Positions 42,385 through 51,894 of a stretch of 64,000 nt of DNA are shown piece after piece (positions within the stretch are counted from its first letter, which is position 1; each line of letters opens with the position of its first letter). The stretch spans positions 1 to 64,000 of the forward strand of contig NZ_BMGP01000008.1 in assembly GCF_014640255.1 (NCBI RefSeq), read 5' to 3'. Source of the stretch: Subtercola lobariae (GTDB taxonomy: Bacteria > Actinomycetota > Actinomycetes > Actinomycetales > Microbacteriaceae). A program made the position numbers and the translations under genes. The notes under the pieces are model-generated. The model saw only the letters and a program-made list of their open reading frames with translations, was not told the origin of the DNA and ran no database searches.

Positions 42385-44061
42385 ATGCCCAACGCCGTAT
42401 ATCAACCTGCCAAACTCACGCGAGATACCCTGCGCGTCATTCCCATCGGCGGTCTCGGTGAGATCGGCCGCAACATGACCGTCTTCGAGATCAACGGAAA
42501 ACTGCTTATCGTCGACTGCGGCGTGCTCTTCCCCGAAGAGACGCAGCCGGGCGTCGACCTGATTCTGCCCGACTTCTCGCTCGTTCGCGATCGCCTCAAC
42601 GACGTGGTCGGAATCGTGCTCACGCACGGTCACGAAGACCACATCGGTGCGGTGCCGTACCTGCTGCGCTTGAAGAACGATATTCCTTTGATCGGTTCGG
42701 GCTTGACCCTCGCGCTGGTCGAGGCGAAGCTCAAAGAGCACCGCATCAAGCCCTACACCTTTCAGGTCGAAGAGGGCCAGACCGAGCACCTCGGCCCGTT
42801 CGAGCTCGAGTTCGTCGCTGTGAACCACTCGATTCCGGATGCTCTGGCCGTCGCCATCAAGACCGTCGCCGGTGTCGTGCTGCACACCGGCGACTTCAAG
42901 ATGGACCAGCTCCCTCTTGACGACCGCATCACCGATCTGCGGGCCTTCGCCCGGCTCGGCGAGGCCGGCGTCGATCTGTTCCTCGTCGACTCGACCAACG
43001 CCGACGTGCCCGGGTTCACCCCGTCAGAGCGCACGATCGGGCCGGTGCTCGACAGCGTCATCGCGCACGCCCCGCGACGCGTCATCGTGGCGAGCTTCTC
43101 CTCGCACGTGCACCGCGTGCAGCAGGTTCTGGATGCCGCACACGCGAACGGGCGACGAGTGGCTCTGCTCGGACGTTCCATGGTGCGCAACATGGGCATC
43201 GCTGCTGAACTCGGGTACCTCAAGGTTCCCGACGGCGTGCTCGTCGACTTCAAGAAGGCCGGCGACATTCCCGACGACAAGATCGTCTACATGTCGACGG
43301 GATCGCAGGGCGAGCCCATGGCGGTGCTTTCGCGCATGGCCAACCTCGAACATCAGATCGAGGTCGGGCCGGGTGACACGGTCATCCTCGCGTCGTCGCT
43401 GATTCCCGGCAACGAGAACGCGGTCTACCGAGTCATCAACGGGCTCACCAAGCTCGGTGCGACCGTCGTGCACAAGGGCAACGCGAAGGTGCATGTTTCC
43501 GGTCACGCGGCAGCGGGCGAGCTGCTCTACTGCTACAACATCTTGAAGCCTCGCAACGTGCTGCCGGTGCACGGCGAATACCGTCACCTCGTCGCGAACG
43601 CTCAGCTCGCCATCGACACGGGCGTGCCGCGCGAGAACACGATCCTCGCCGACGATGGCACCGTCATCGACCTCCGCGACGGCGTCGCGACCGTGGTGGG
43701 CCAGTACGATCTCGGCTTCGTCTACGTCGACGGCACGAGCGTCGGCGAGATCACCGACGACGACCTCAAAGACCGCCGCATCCTCGGCGAAGAAGGCTTC
43801 ATCTCCATCATCGTGGTCGTCGAGGCGGGCACGGGTCGCATCGTGGTCGGCCCCGAAATCCACGCCAAAGGTTTCGCCGAAGACGAGTCGGTCTTCGACA
43901 AGGTCAAGCCCAAAATCGCCGCCGCTCTCGCCGAAGCCGCGGGCAACGGCACCCGCGACACCCACGCCCTGCAGCAGGTCGTGCGCCGCACCGTGGGCCG
44001 CTGGGTGAACACCTCCTACCGTCGTCGCCCCATGATCGTGCCGGTAGTAATTGAGGCATAA
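42385..44061 (+). CDS. rnj: Ribonuclease J
   Basis: The 558-residue metallo-beta-lactamase/beta-CASP nuclease has the zinc motif HGHEDH at residues 81-86, TGDFKMDQLPLDDRIT, a beta-CASP domain with IVASFSSHVHRVQQVLDAA and STGSQGEPMAVLSRMA, VHVSGHAAAGELLYCYN and a C-terminal domain. It combines endonuclease and 5'-3' exonuclease activity in RNA turnover. A strong AGGAGG lies 6 bases before the ATG. It follows dapA after 51 bp, an order seen often in actinobacteria. Confidence 0.94.
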   Translation: MPNAVYQPAKLTRDTLRVIPIGGLGEIGRNMTVFEINGKLLIVDCGVLFPEETQPGVDLILPDFSLVRDRLNDVVGIVLTHGHEDHIGAVPYLLRLKNDIPLIGSGLTLALVEAKLKEHRIKPYTFQVEEGQTEHLGPFELEFVAVNHSIPDALAVAIKTVAGVVLHTGDFKMDQLPLDDRITDLRAFARLGEAGVDLFLVDSTNADVPGFTPSERTIGPVLDSVIAHAPRRVIVASFSSHVHRVQQVLDAAHANGRRVALLGRSMVRNMGIAAELGYLKVPDGVLVDFKKAGDIPDDKIVYMSTGSQGEPMAVLSRMANLEHQIEVGPGDTVILASSLIPGNENAVYRVINGLTKLGATVVHKGNAKVHVSGHAAAGELLYCYNILKPRNVLPVHGEYRHLVANAQLAIDTGVPRENTILADDGTVIDLRDGVATVVGQYDLGFVYVDGTSVGEITDDDLKDRRILGEEGFISIIVVVEAGTGRIVVGPEIHAKGFAEDESVFDKVKPKIAAALAEAAGNGTRDTHALQQVVRRTVGRWVNTSYRRRPMIVPVVIEA

Positions 44062-44132
44062 TTTTCGCTGAAGTGCCGTAATGGCGGGCCCCGGCCGGTG
44101 TCTCTCAGGTAAGACTCCTGAAAGGAACCCCC

Positions 44133-44615
44133 ATGACCCACAAACTTCGCACCCGCCTCAGCGCCACCCTGCTCACCGGGGCTGCCACCGTGGCGCTCGC
44201 TTGCGCAGGCACAGCGACGGCCCAAGCCGACGTCGGCCAGCCGACGACATCGAACTATGTCGTGTTCACCGTTCTCGACCCGGGCGCAGTGAAGCCTGCC
44301 ACAGCAGTGTTCGAGGGTGGTTTATTCGTGATTCCTCCGACGATGGCTGCCAGCGACCTACAGCTGACCCTGCTTTGCGATGACGGGGTGCCATATCCGC
44401 TCACCTTCACGCGCTACGACAACGACCTGTCTTTTCGGGCAGACCTGCCGCTTCGGCTGGTCGGCCACACCTGCACCCTGACGTCGTTTCCGAAGAATGG
44501 GCAGACGGTGCTGTTCTCGACGCCCCACCCCGATGGTGACAAGGGCGCTCACGTCACAAACGTCAACGGCCAGCTCGTGACGGTTGTTCCGCCAAGGCGC
44601 GGTGGGCAGTACTGA
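44133..44615 (+). CDS. Small secreted protein of unknown function
   Basis: I do not recognise this 160-residue product. It starts after GAAAGGA with a clear Sec signal peptide (MTHKLRTRLSATLLTGAATV, cleavage likely after AQA near residue 32). The mature part of about 128 residues is beta-rich by appearance, has two cysteines (CDDGVPYPLTF and HTCTLTSF) that could form a disulfide, and no membrane anchor. Codon use matches its neighbours. It separates rnj from ftsK, a place usually without such a gene, so it looks like an accessory insertion. Confidence 0.75.
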   Translation: MTHKLRTRLSATLLTGAATVALACAGTATAQADVGQPTTSNYVVFTVLDPGAVKPATAVFEGGLFVIPPTMAASDLQLTLLCDDGVPYPLTFTRYDNDLSFRADLPLRLVGHTCTLTSFPKNGQTVLFSTPHPDGDKGAHVTNVNGQLVTVVPPRRGGQY

Positions 44616-44741
44616 CCCTGATTCGGTCGTCTCGACACCAGGCTCTTGCGTCATCTGGCCACGGCGACGTCGCGATGAGGCGACGGATACGGAATCGGCG
44701 CGCTGCCGGAGCGGCTTCATCGCGAAACGGCGCGGCGACAG

Positions 44742-44747
44742 TAGCGT
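44742..44747 (+). promoter_or_regulatory. -10 box TAGCGT, leaderless ftsK
   Basis: TAGCGT ends 6 bases before the ftsK ATG (44754), and no ribosome-binding site is present. Confidence 0.45.
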
Positions 44748-44753
44748 AGGCGC

Positions 44754-47700
44754 ATGGCTACGAGTACCAGGTCGAACTCACGCGCCCGCGGCGCGGGAGC
44801 GGCGAAGAGCGGTGCCGCGGCGAGTTCGCGCAAGCCCGCCACGAGAACCGCACCGACTACGGTGCAGAAGACGCTGAAGTATCCGGTCGAGGAGCACGGG
44901 CCGGGGCCGTTCGGCGCCATGTACCTCGGGCTCGCTCACCTCGCGGGTGGGGCGGCGCGCGCCCTCGGCCACGAGAAGCTGGCGAAGGAAGAACGGCGTG
45001 ACGGGTTTCCGTTTCTGCTGCTGATTCTGGCGATCGCGGGCGCCGTGGTCGAGTGGTTCTTGGTGGCCAATCCGGTGGCCGACCTGCTCGACGCCTACAC
45101 GTTCGGCGGCCTCTTCGGGCGCGTCGCCTACGCACTGCCGGTGGTCATGTTCTTGCTCGCCATCTGGCTCTTCAGGCACCCCAATTCGGTCAACGACAAC
45201 GGCCGCATCGGCATCGGCCTGGGCATCCTCTTGCTCAGCGTTTCGGGGCTCTGCCACGTCTTCAGTTCGCAACCGTCACCGGCCGGCGGAATGGAGGCGC
45301 TGGCGAGCGCCGGGGGAGTGCTCGGCTGGGTCATCGCCGCCCCATTGGTGCTGATCACCACGTCGATCGGCGCGACCATCCTGATCTCCCTGCTGCTTCT
45401 GCTCTCGCTGTTCATCATCACGAAGACCCCACCGAACAAGGTGGGGGTTCGTGTCAAAGAGCTCTACAACTACCTCTTCGGGGCCGCATTCGGCGAAGCG
45501 CCAGGCGAGGGCAAAGAGGCCAAAGACGCGAAAGCGCTGAAGGCAGCGGCCAAGAACGCCGACGCCTCGAACGCCCATACCGGCGACCTGCAGCTCGACT
45601 TCGAAGACGTCGACGACTCTCTGCCCTGGTGGCGCCGCAACAAGAGCGGCCGCGAAGAAGATCCCGCGTTCGACAGCCCCATCATTCCCACCACAGCCGT
45701 CCCGAACACGATCGTCGACCGCACTTATGTCGAAGACCGTACCCCGCCCACCGAAGTCATCGACAGCACGGCGAGCTTCGGCGCGGCCCTGCTCGACGAC
45801 ATGGAGGCGGCCGAGAACGCGGTCAAGCGCTTCACGGGTGAGATCCTGCCCGGCTCGAAGTCGGCCACGGGCATCCGCGACGATTCAGCGACCGATACCA
45901 CGGCCTCGTTCACGGGCATCCTGTTTCCGGATGCCGTGGCAGGCACGGCATCCGCCGCCGGCCCGGCCGCAGGGTCGGCGTCGCCCTCGGAGCCAGGCAG
46001 CGCGGCCACAGGCATCTCGTCGGGTGAAGCCGCAGCAGCCGAAGGCAACGGATTCAAGCCGCTCGCCGAGGTGAAAGAGCTCGAGGCACAGAACTACGCG
46101 CTGCCTCCCGCGGCGAGCCTCACGCTCGGCGAGCCGTCGAAGGCCAGGTCGCAGGCGAACGACGACATCGTCGCCGCCATCACCAATGTTCTGCAGCAGT
46201 TTCAGGTCGACGCGAAGGTCACCGGGTTCTCGCGCGGCCCGACCGTCACGCGCTACGAGATCGAGCTCGGCCCCGGCGTCAAGGTCGAGCGCGTCACGGC
46301 CCTCAGCAAGAACCTGTCGTACGCGGTCGCTAGCAACGAGGTGCGAATTCTCTCGCCCATTCCGGGTCGCAGTGCCATCGGCGTCGAAATTCCGAACACC
46401 GACCGCGAGATCGTGGTGCTCGGTGACGTGCTGCGCTCGGCCAAAGCCACGAACGACCATCACCCTATGACCATCGGCGTCGGCAAAGACGTCGAAGGCA
46501 AGTTCATCATCGCGAACCTCGCCAAGATGCCTCATCTTCTGGTCGCGGGGTCGACCGGATCGGGTAAGTCGAGCTTCGTCAACTCGATGGTCACGAGCAT
46601 CCTCATGCGGGCAAAGCCTTCTGAGGTGCGCATGGTGCTCATCGACCCGAAGCGCGTGGAGCTCACTGCGTATCAGGGCGTTCCGCACCTCATCACGCCC
46701 ATCATCACGAACCCGAAGAAGGCTGCCGAAGCGCTGGCCTGGGTCGTGAAAGAGATGGATATGCGGTACGACGACCTCGAGAGCTTCGGTTTCAGGCACA
46801 TCGACGACTTCAACCGTGCCGTGGTGAATGGCGAGATCATCTTGCCGGTGGGCAGCCATCGCGTGCTCAAGCCGTACCCCTACCTGCTGGTCGTGGTCGA
46901 CGAGCTCGCCGACCTCATGATGGTGGCGCCGCGAGATGTCGAAGACTCCATTGTGCGTATTACGCAGCTTGCTCGGGCATCGGGTATCCACCTCGTGCTC
47001 GCCACCCAGCGGCCGTCGGTCGACGTCGTCACCGGTCTCATCAAGGCAAACGTGCCGTCACGGCTCGCGTTCGCCGTGACGAGCGTCACCGACTCCCGCG
47101 TCATTCTCGACCAGCCTGGCGCCGACAAACTGATCGGGCAGGGGGATGCTCTGTTTCTGCCCATGGGCGCCTCGAAGTCTATTCGGGTTCAGGGCGCGTG
47201 GGTCAGTGAGCGCGAGATCGAGAAGGTCGTTCAGCACGTCACGCGTCAGGCTCGCCCCGACTATCGCAATGACGTGACGGTCGCGGCTGTCTCGAAGCAG
47301 ATCGACTCTGACATCGGCGATGATCTCGAGGTGCTGCTGCAGGCTGCAGAGCTCGTTGTGAATACCCAGTTCGGCTCGACGTCGATGCTGCAGCGGAAGC
47401 TGAAGGTGGGCTTCGCGAAGGCGGGTCGCCTGATGGATCTGATGGAATCGCGCGAGATCGTCGGCCCGTCAGAAGGCTCGAAGGCACGCGATGTTCTTGT
47501 CAAGCCTGAACAGCTGCCCGAGGTGCTCGCCATGCTGCGCGGGTCGGATGTAGCGGCTGCCGTCTCGGCCAACGACTCTGCTTCAGCGCAGTACTCTGCA
47601 CCTGCACAGAACTCTGCTCCTGCACAGTCGTCTGCTCCTGCACAGTCGTACTCGAACGACGACTCTGCACAGATGTCGTACGCCGACCCTCTCGCCGAAC

Positions 47701-47771
47701 CCGGCTCCGAGTATCCTGAAGAAGAGGCAGCATCTGACGAAGACGCGTGGGGCCTCACCGGCAGAGAGTAG
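44754..47771 (+). CDS. ftsK: DNA translocase FtsK/SpoIIIE
   Basis: The 1005-residue motor has a short basic N-terminus, four membrane helices (about 85-235), an Asp/Ala-rich linker, and a RecA-like motor with Walker [12 protein letters not shown] at about 597-607, Walker [19 protein letters not shown] and the [20 protein letters not shown] block. The gamma winged helix that reads the polar KOPS-type sequences is present ([20 protein letters not shown]). It clears DNA through the division septum. After the gamma domain comes an extra tail of about 80 residues with four SAPAQ-type repeats, then an acidic end. Confidence 0.94.
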   Translation: MATSTRSNSRARGAGAAKSGAAASSRKPATRTAPTTVQKTLKYPVEEHGPGPFGAMYLGLAHLAGGAARALGHEKLAKEERRDGFPFLLLILAIAGAVVEWFLVANPVADLLDAYTFGGLFGRVAYALPVVMFLLAIWLFRHPNSVNDNGRIGIGLGILLLSVSGLCHVFSSQPSPAGGMEALASAGGVLGWVIAAPLVLITTSIGATILISLLLLLSLFIITKTPPNKVGVRVKELYNYLFGAAFGEAPGEGKEAKDAKALKAAAKNADASNAHTGDLQLDFEDVDDSLPWWRRNKSGREEDPAFDSPIIPTTAVPNTIVDRTYVEDRTPPTEVIDSTASFGAALLDDMEAAENAVKRFTGEILPGSKSATGIRDDSATDTTASFTGILFPDAVAGTASAAGPAAGSASPSEPGSAATGISSGEAAAAEGNGFKPLAEVKELEAQNYALPPAASLTLGEPSKARSQANDDIVAAITNVLQQFQVDAKVTGFSRGPTVTRYEIELGPGVKVERVTALSKNLSYAVASNEVRILSPIPGRSAIGVEIPNTDREIVVLGDVLRSAKATNDHHPMTIGVGKDVEGKFIIANLAKMPHLLVAGSTGSGKSSFVNSMVTSILMRAKPSEVRMVLIDPKRVELTAYQGVPHLITPIITNPKKAAEALAWVVKEMDMRYDDLESFGFRHIDDFNRAVVNGEIILPVGSHRVLKPYPYLLVVVDELADLMMVAPRDVEDSIVRITQLARASGIHLVLATQRPSVDVVTGLIKANVPSRLAFAVTSVTDSRVILDQPGADKLIGQGDALFLPMGASKSIRVQGAWVSEREIEKVVQHVTRQARPDYRNDVTVAAVSKQIDSDIGDDLEVLLQAAELVVNTQFGSTSMLQRKLKVGFAKAGRLMDLMESREIVGPSEGSKARDVLVKPEQLPEVLAMLRGSDVAAAVSANDSASAQYSAPAQNSAPAQSSAPAQSYSNDDSAQMSYADPLAEPGSEYPEEEAASDEDAWGLTGRE
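47577..47648 (+). repeat. Four 18-bp units in the ftsK 3' coding region
   Basis: Units start at 47577, 47595, 47613 and 47631 with the form TCTGCTCCTGCACAGTCG and encode [18 protein letters not shown] and SAPAQS. They keep frame. The last two are identical, suggesting recent copying. Confidence 0.95.
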
Positions 47772-47775
47772 CACC

Positions 47776-48456
47776 ATGACCCTTCCAGGCGATTCCGAGG
47801 CGGGCGCCTCCGTGCCCAGCCGCGAGCCGACCGGCACGCCCGGCGCTGTGCCCGTCATGACCAGCAACTGGAACCTGCCGAATGCGATCACCATCGTTCG
47901 CATTCTGCTTGCGCCGGTCTTCTTCATCATGCTGCTGGCCGACAACGGCAACGACGGGCTGCTGCGCTATCTCGCCGCGATTCTGTTCGTGCTCGCCATC
48001 GCGACCGACGGCGTCGATGGCCACCTCGCACGCAAGAACAACCAGGTCACCGACCTGGGCAAGATTCTCGACCCCATCGCCGACAAGGTACTCACGGGTG
48101 CCGCGCTGGTGGGGCTCTCGATTCTGAACGAGCTGCCCTGGTGGGTGACCATCATCATTCTGATCCGCGAAATCGGTATCACCGTGTGGCGGTTCGCCGT
48201 CATCAAGCGCCGGGTCATTCCGGCTTCGCGCGGTGGCAAGCTGAAGACGCTGGCGCAGTCGTTCGCCATCTCATTCGCACTCTTCCCGTTCTCCACGCTG
48301 TTCGGCGGGTCTGAGCCGGTGGTGATTGTCTTCAACGTGATCAATATCGTGCTCATGTCGATCGCGTTCGTCTTGACGGTGATCACGGGCATCGATTACC
48401 TGATTCAAGACCGTAAGCTCAACAAAGGAACACCGGCCGGCACCGCCACGGCATGA
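47776..48456 (+). CDS. pgsA: CDP-diacylglycerol--glycerol-3-phosphate 3-phosphatidyltransferase
   Basis: The 226-residue membrane enzyme makes phosphatidylglycerol phosphate. It has the CDP-alcohol phosphotransferase signature in DGVDGHLARKNNQVTDLGK followed by ILDPIADK (D-x2-D-G-x2-A-R-x8-G-x3-D-x3-D) and about five membrane helices. The N-terminal 30 residues are polar and variable; an ATG at 47857 (MTSNWNLPNAIT) is another possible start. It lies 4 bp after ftsK and overlaps cinA by 4 bases. Confidence 0.92.
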   Translation: MTLPGDSEAGASVPSREPTGTPGAVPVMTSNWNLPNAITIVRILLAPVFFIMLLADNGNDGLLRYLAAILFVLAIATDGVDGHLARKNNQVTDLGKILDPIADKVLTGAALVGLSILNELPWWVTIIILIREIGITVWRFAVIKRRVIPASRGGKLKTLAQSFAISFALFPFSTLFGGSEPVVIVFNVINIVLMSIAFVLTVITGIDYLIQDRKLNKGTPAGTATA

Positions 48457-49013
48457 GCGAGCGAGAAGCGGAGCAAGCGCCGGCGCTTGCGAGTGTTCCT
48501 GAGCTCGAAATCGCGTCTGACTCCGAACCCGAATCCGTCGACCTGACAGCTCGACTCATCGCCGACCTCACCCGGCGCGGCGAAACGATCGCCATAGCCG
48601 AGTCGCTCACCGGCGGGCTTCTCGCGGCCGAGCTCATTCGGCCGGCCGGCGCCTCGAACGTCGTGTTCGGCGCAGTGGTGGCCTACAACACCGCGATCAA
48701 GGCGTCGGTGCTCGGCGTCGATGCGAATCTCTTGCGACTGCAGGGCCCCGTGCATCCACAGGTCGCAGAGCAAATGGCCGAGGGCGTGCGTTACGCGCTG
48801 GCGGTCGACGGCCGGCCGGCCAGCATCGGCATCTCGACCACCGGAGTCGCAGGCCCCGGGCCGCAAGACGGGCATGCGGCAGGCACAGTCTTCGTCGGCT
48901 TCGCCTCTGCTGACGCATCGCGCAGTTTCGCGCTGCACCTCGATGGCACACGAGACCAGATTCGGGCCGGGGCCGTCAGCGAAGCTGTGCGAATACTCCG
49001 AGCGCAGCTCTAG
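48453..49013 (+). CDS. cinA: CinA family protein (nicotinamide-nucleotide amidohydrolase domain)
   Basis: The 186-residue protein has only the C-terminal amidase domain of CinA: AIAESLTGGLLAAELIRPAGASNVVFGAVVAYN-type blocks and GISTTGVAGPGPQDGHAAGTVFVG. The domain deamidates NMN to nicotinate mononucleotide for NAD recycling. The larger N-terminal MoaB-like domain of full CinA is absent, as is usual in this pgsA-cinA-clgR cluster. The first 30 residues are acidic and variable. Confidence 0.9.
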   Translation: MSEREAEQAPALASVPELEIASDSEPESVDLTARLIADLTRRGETIAIAESLTGGLLAAELIRPAGASNVVFGAVVAYNTAIKASVLGVDANLLRLQGPVHPQVAEQMAEGVRYALAVDGRPASIGISTTGVAGPGPQDGHAAGTVFVGFASADASRSFALHLDGTRDQIRAGAVSEAVRILRAQL

Positions 49014-49175
49014 AAATGTTGCGTGGGAATGACTCAGGTTTCAATCTCGTTACACCTGGTGTCATTAACAAGCAAAGTCCAGTCTTCGTCGTTTAGAGTT
49101 TGAGCATCGGGAGAGTAGTCTTACAAACCCCGATTGATCAACGTTCGACTGAGATAGACACGCAAGGAGGCTCCA

Positions 49176-49481
49176 ATGATTTTAGTTCGCCAAGAGATCG
49201 GCGACGTGCTGCGGGACTTCCGTCTTCAGAAGGGCAGAACCCTTCGCCAGGTCGCAAGCAAGGCCAGTGTCGCACTCGGGTACCTGAGTGAGGTCGAACG
49301 CGGTCAGAAAGAAGCGTCCAGCGAAATTCTCGCCTCTGTGGCAGAAGCGCTCGACACGCCCATTTCTGTGATCATGCGCGAGGTGGGCGACCGCCTCGCT
49401 GTCATTGAGGGTATCGACACGATTCCCGACACTGTGCCTGACGAGTTCGTGGCCGGCTTCGACGCGATGGCAGCACGCTGA
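49176..49481 (+). CDS. clgR: XRE-family regulator, ClgR-like
   Basis: The 101-residue protein carries a helix-turn-helix at about residues 18-60 (LRQVASKASVALGYLSEVER) closely resembling ClgR, which activates clp protease and stress genes in actinobacteria. Its place after pgsA and cinA is the conserved location of clgR. An AAGGAGG sits 7 bases before the ATG. The C-terminal part is shorter than in some ClgR proteins. A small palindrome ACACC-T-GGTGT (49052-49062) lies in its 162-bp upstream region. Confidence 0.85.
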   Translation: MILVRQEIGDVLRDFRLQKGRTLRQVASKASVALGYLSEVERGQKEASSEILASVAEALDTPISVIMREVGDRLAVIEGIDTIPDTVPDEFVAGFDAMAAR

Positions 49482-49497
49482 CCGAGCCCGCCGTTTC

Positions 49498-49722
49498 GTG
49501 AGACTGAGTGAGTTTCGGCAAGCAGTTGCCGATGAATTCGGTGTGTCGTATGGCCGTGTGGTGACGGGCGACCTCGTGCTTGACGAGCTCGCGGGCCACA
49601 CCGCCGAGCAGGCGCTGGCTGCGGGCGAAGACATTCGTGAGGTGTGGCTGGCGCTCTGCCGGGCCGCCGACGTGCCGCCTAATCGCCGGTATGGCGCGGG
49701 TCTGCCTCTTCCTCGTAGTTGA
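49498..49722 (+). CDS. DUF3046 family protein
   Basis: The 74-residue protein starts at GTG 49498 (RLSEFRQAVADEFGVSYGRV) and has DLVLDELAGHTAEQALAAGEDIREVWLALCRAADVP, the DUF3046 pattern found just upstream of recA in many actinobacteria. Function unknown; no membrane or catalytic motif is seen. Its TGA stop is the first codon of a 16-bp tandem array. Confidence 0.85.
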   Translation: MRLSEFRQAVADEFGVSYGRVVTGDLVLDELAGHTAEQALAAGEDIREVWLALCRAADVPPNRRYGAGLPLPRS

Positions 49723-49813
49723 GGCTGGTCGTACCTGATGCTGGTCGTACCTGACGCTGGTCGTCCTTGACGATGGTCGTACCTGGCGCGACTCGTATCT
49801 GACGCCTCGTACC
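49720..49813 (+). repeat. Degenerate 16-bp tandem array starting at the DUF3046 stop codon
   Basis: Units of the form TGACGCTGGTCGTACC start at 49720 (the stop codon), 49736, 49752, 49768 and 49784, with a 14-base unit at 49800 and a decayed one at 49814. A TGA heads most units. Nothing in 49830-49866 looks coding. Confidence 0.92.
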
Positions 49814-49866
49814 TGACGCCGCTCGAACACGTCTCTCGTCGCGAAGCGACACGCCGGCGCACACAG

Positions 49867-49895
49867 TCGAAGATATGTTCGGATGTTGCTAGTCT
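49867..49895 (+). promoter_or_regulatory. recA promoter with SOS box
   Basis: TCGAAGATATGTTCGG (49867-49882) fits the actinobacterial LexA site TCGAAC-N4-GTTCGA at most positions. A -10 box TAGTCT lies at 49890-49895, so the LexA site covers the -35 region and spacer. The implied 5' leader of about 250 bases (to 50150) contains a near-perfect palindrome GCATCCGAGG/CCTCGGGTGC (50025-50044) and no credible gene. Confidence 0.8.
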
Positions 49896-50150
49896 CCTTC
49901 ACAGCAACGCGTTTCGCATCGTTCTCCACAGAATGGATGCCCGTCGACATCAGTGTCGGTGGTGCTTCCTATCGTGGTGAAGGTAAGAAACACAACGCGA
50001 ATATGCCTTGTCGTCAGCCGCATCGCATCCGAGGCCTCGGGTGCGAGGGCAGGCGCGACAGCCTATAGGCGCACCGAAACCGCGGCGCGGGTTCGACCCA
50101 CCTCACAAGGTGACTCGAACCAGGCGAGCACCTGATCGAAGGAGACCGAA

Positions 50151-51230
50151 ATGCCCTCAGACGCTACTCGTGAGAAGGCTCTCGAAACAGCACTCGCCCA
50201 AATCGACCGCCAGTTCGGCAAAGGCTCGGTGATGCGCCTCGGCAGTGATGAGCGCGCGCCCGTCGAAGTCATTCCGACCGGCTCCATCGCACTCGATGTC
50301 GCGCTCGGCATCGGTGGTCTGCCGCGTGGTCGCATCGTCGAGATCTACGGCCCGGAGTCGTCGGGTAAGACCACGCTGACGCTTCACGCCATCGCCAACG
50401 CCCAGCGCGACGGCGGCATCGCAGCGTTCATCGACGCAGAGCACGCACTCGACCCGGAATACGCCAAGAAGCTCGGTGTCGACATCGACGCGCTGCTCGT
50501 GTCGCAGCCCGACACCGGTGAGCAGGCACTCGAGATTGCCGACATGCTCGTGCGCTCAGGCTCCATCGACCTCATCGTCATCGACTCGGTGGCGGCGCTG
50601 GTGCCTCGCGCTGAGATCGAGGGTGAGATGGGTGACTCGCACGTCGGCCTTCAGGCTCGCCTCATGTCGCAGGCGCTTCGTAAACTCACCGGTGGCTTGA
50701 ACCAGACCAACACCACAATGATCTTCATCAACCAGCTGCGCGAGAAGATCGGCGTGTTCTTCGGCAGCCCTGAAACCACCGCCGGTGGTAAGGCGCTGAA
50801 GTTCTATGCGTCGATTCGCCTCGACATCAGGCGCATCGAAACCCTCAAAGAAGGCACCGAGGCTGTGGGTAACCGCACCCGGGTCAAGGTCGTGAAGAAC
50901 AAGATGGCTCCGCCGTTCAAGCAGGCCGAATTCGACATCATCTACGGCATCGGTATTTCTCGCGAAGGCAGCCTCATCGACTTCGGTGTGGAGCACGAGA
51001 TCGTTCGCAAGTCGGGCGCCTGGTACACCTACGACGGTGAGCAGCTCGGCCAGGGCAAAGAGAACTCCCGCCGGTTCTTGAAAGAGAACCCTGAGGTGGC
51101 TAATGAGATCGAGAACAAGATCAAGATGAAGCTGGGTCTTCTCGACGATCCGAACGCACCGGCAATTGCCGCCGCGGGCTCGAACGTCGAACCGTTGGCG
51201 CCGAAGATCGCCGCACGAAAAGGCGCCTGA
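50151..51230 (+). CDS. recA: Recombinase RecA
   Basis: The 359-residue recombinase drives strand exchange and LexA self-cleavage. It has Walker A GPESSGKT (residues 67-74), Walker [20 protein letters not shown], and loop 2 with [19 protein letters not shown]. It is full length without an intein. AAGGAGA lies before the ATG. recX follows after 2 bp. An SOS box controls its promoter. Confidence 0.98.
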   Translation: MPSDATREKALETALAQIDRQFGKGSVMRLGSDERAPVEVIPTGSIALDVALGIGGLPRGRIVEIYGPESSGKTTLTLHAIANAQRDGGIAAFIDAEHALDPEYAKKLGVDIDALLVSQPDTGEQALEIADMLVRSGSIDLIVIDSVAALVPRAEIEGEMGDSHVGLQARLMSQALRKLTGGLNQTNTTMIFINQLREKIGVFFGSPETTAGGKALKFYASIRLDIRRIETLKEGTEAVGNRTRVKVVKNKMAPPFKQAEFDIIYGIGISREGSLIDFGVEHEIVRKSGAWYTYDGEQLGQGKENSRRFLKENPEVANEIENKIKMKLGLLDDPNAPAIAAAGSNVEPLAPKIAARKGA

Positions 51231-51232
51231 TC

Positions 51233-51820
51233 GTGGCGGCGAAGGTCATCTACCTTCCGGGCGTCGTGTCTCCGCCCCCGCTCGTTGACGACTCGGCAGA
51301 TTTCGAAGAGGCTGCCGAGCCTCGAATGAGCGAGGGGGAGCGTTCGGCGTTTCTCGAGAACATCGTCGTTCGGGCCTTGGCACGAAAGTCGCTGTCTGAG
51401 TGGGAGGTGACCCGCCTGCTCGCCGCGAACGACGTCGACGAAAGCGAGTACGAACTCTTTCTGAACCGGTATCGCGCGAATCGTTATGTCGATGACTACG
51501 ACCTCGCCGAGACTCTGGTGGAGTCGCTGAACCGCCGCAAAGGTTACGGGCGGTCACAGATCAGGAACGAGTTGACCACTCGGCACATTCAGCCCGAGAT
51601 CATTGCGGCGGCCCTCGAGGCCCTCAACGATGACGACGAGCTGCAGCGGGCGATCGGCCTGGCAGAGAAACGCGCACCTTCGCTCGCTCGGCTTGACGCG
51701 GCAACCGCCGAACGTCGGCTCACCTCGTTTCTGATGCGCAAGGGGTATTCGTCTGCGACGATTCGGGTGGCCGTGACGACCGCGCTGAGCCCGCAGCCTC
51801 GTAAGGTGCGCTTCCGGTAG
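51233..51820 (+). CDS. recX: Regulatory protein RecX
   Basis: The 195-residue protein has the three-helix repeats of RecX (VRALARKSLSEWEVTRLLAA, LVESLNRRKGYGRSQIRNEL, RRLTSFLMRKGYSSATIRVA) and inhibits or tunes RecA filaments. The N-terminal 40 residues are variable. It starts with GTG 2 bp after recA and is probably translated from the same SOS-induced transcript. Confidence 0.92.
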   Translation: MAAKVIYLPGVVSPPPLVDDSADFEEAAEPRMSEGERSAFLENIVVRALARKSLSEWEVTRLLAANDVDESEYELFLNRYRANRYVDDYDLAETLVESLNRRKGYGRSQIRNELTTRHIQPEIIAAALEALNDDDELQRAIGLAEKRAPSLARLDAATAERRLTSFLMRKGYSSATIRVAVTTALSPQPRKVRFR

Positions 51821-51894
51821 ACGCTGCGATGCCGGCAGCATGGCTCGCGGCGTCCGGTGAACGTCACAGATTGCGAACGTAGACTAGAGGCACT

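Noticed and set aside
49176-49722. Possible toxin-antitoxin pair (XRE protein plus small protein)
   Set aside because: The XRE protein matches ClgR in sequence and in its pgsA-cinA context, and the small protein matches DUF3046, both conserved core genes.
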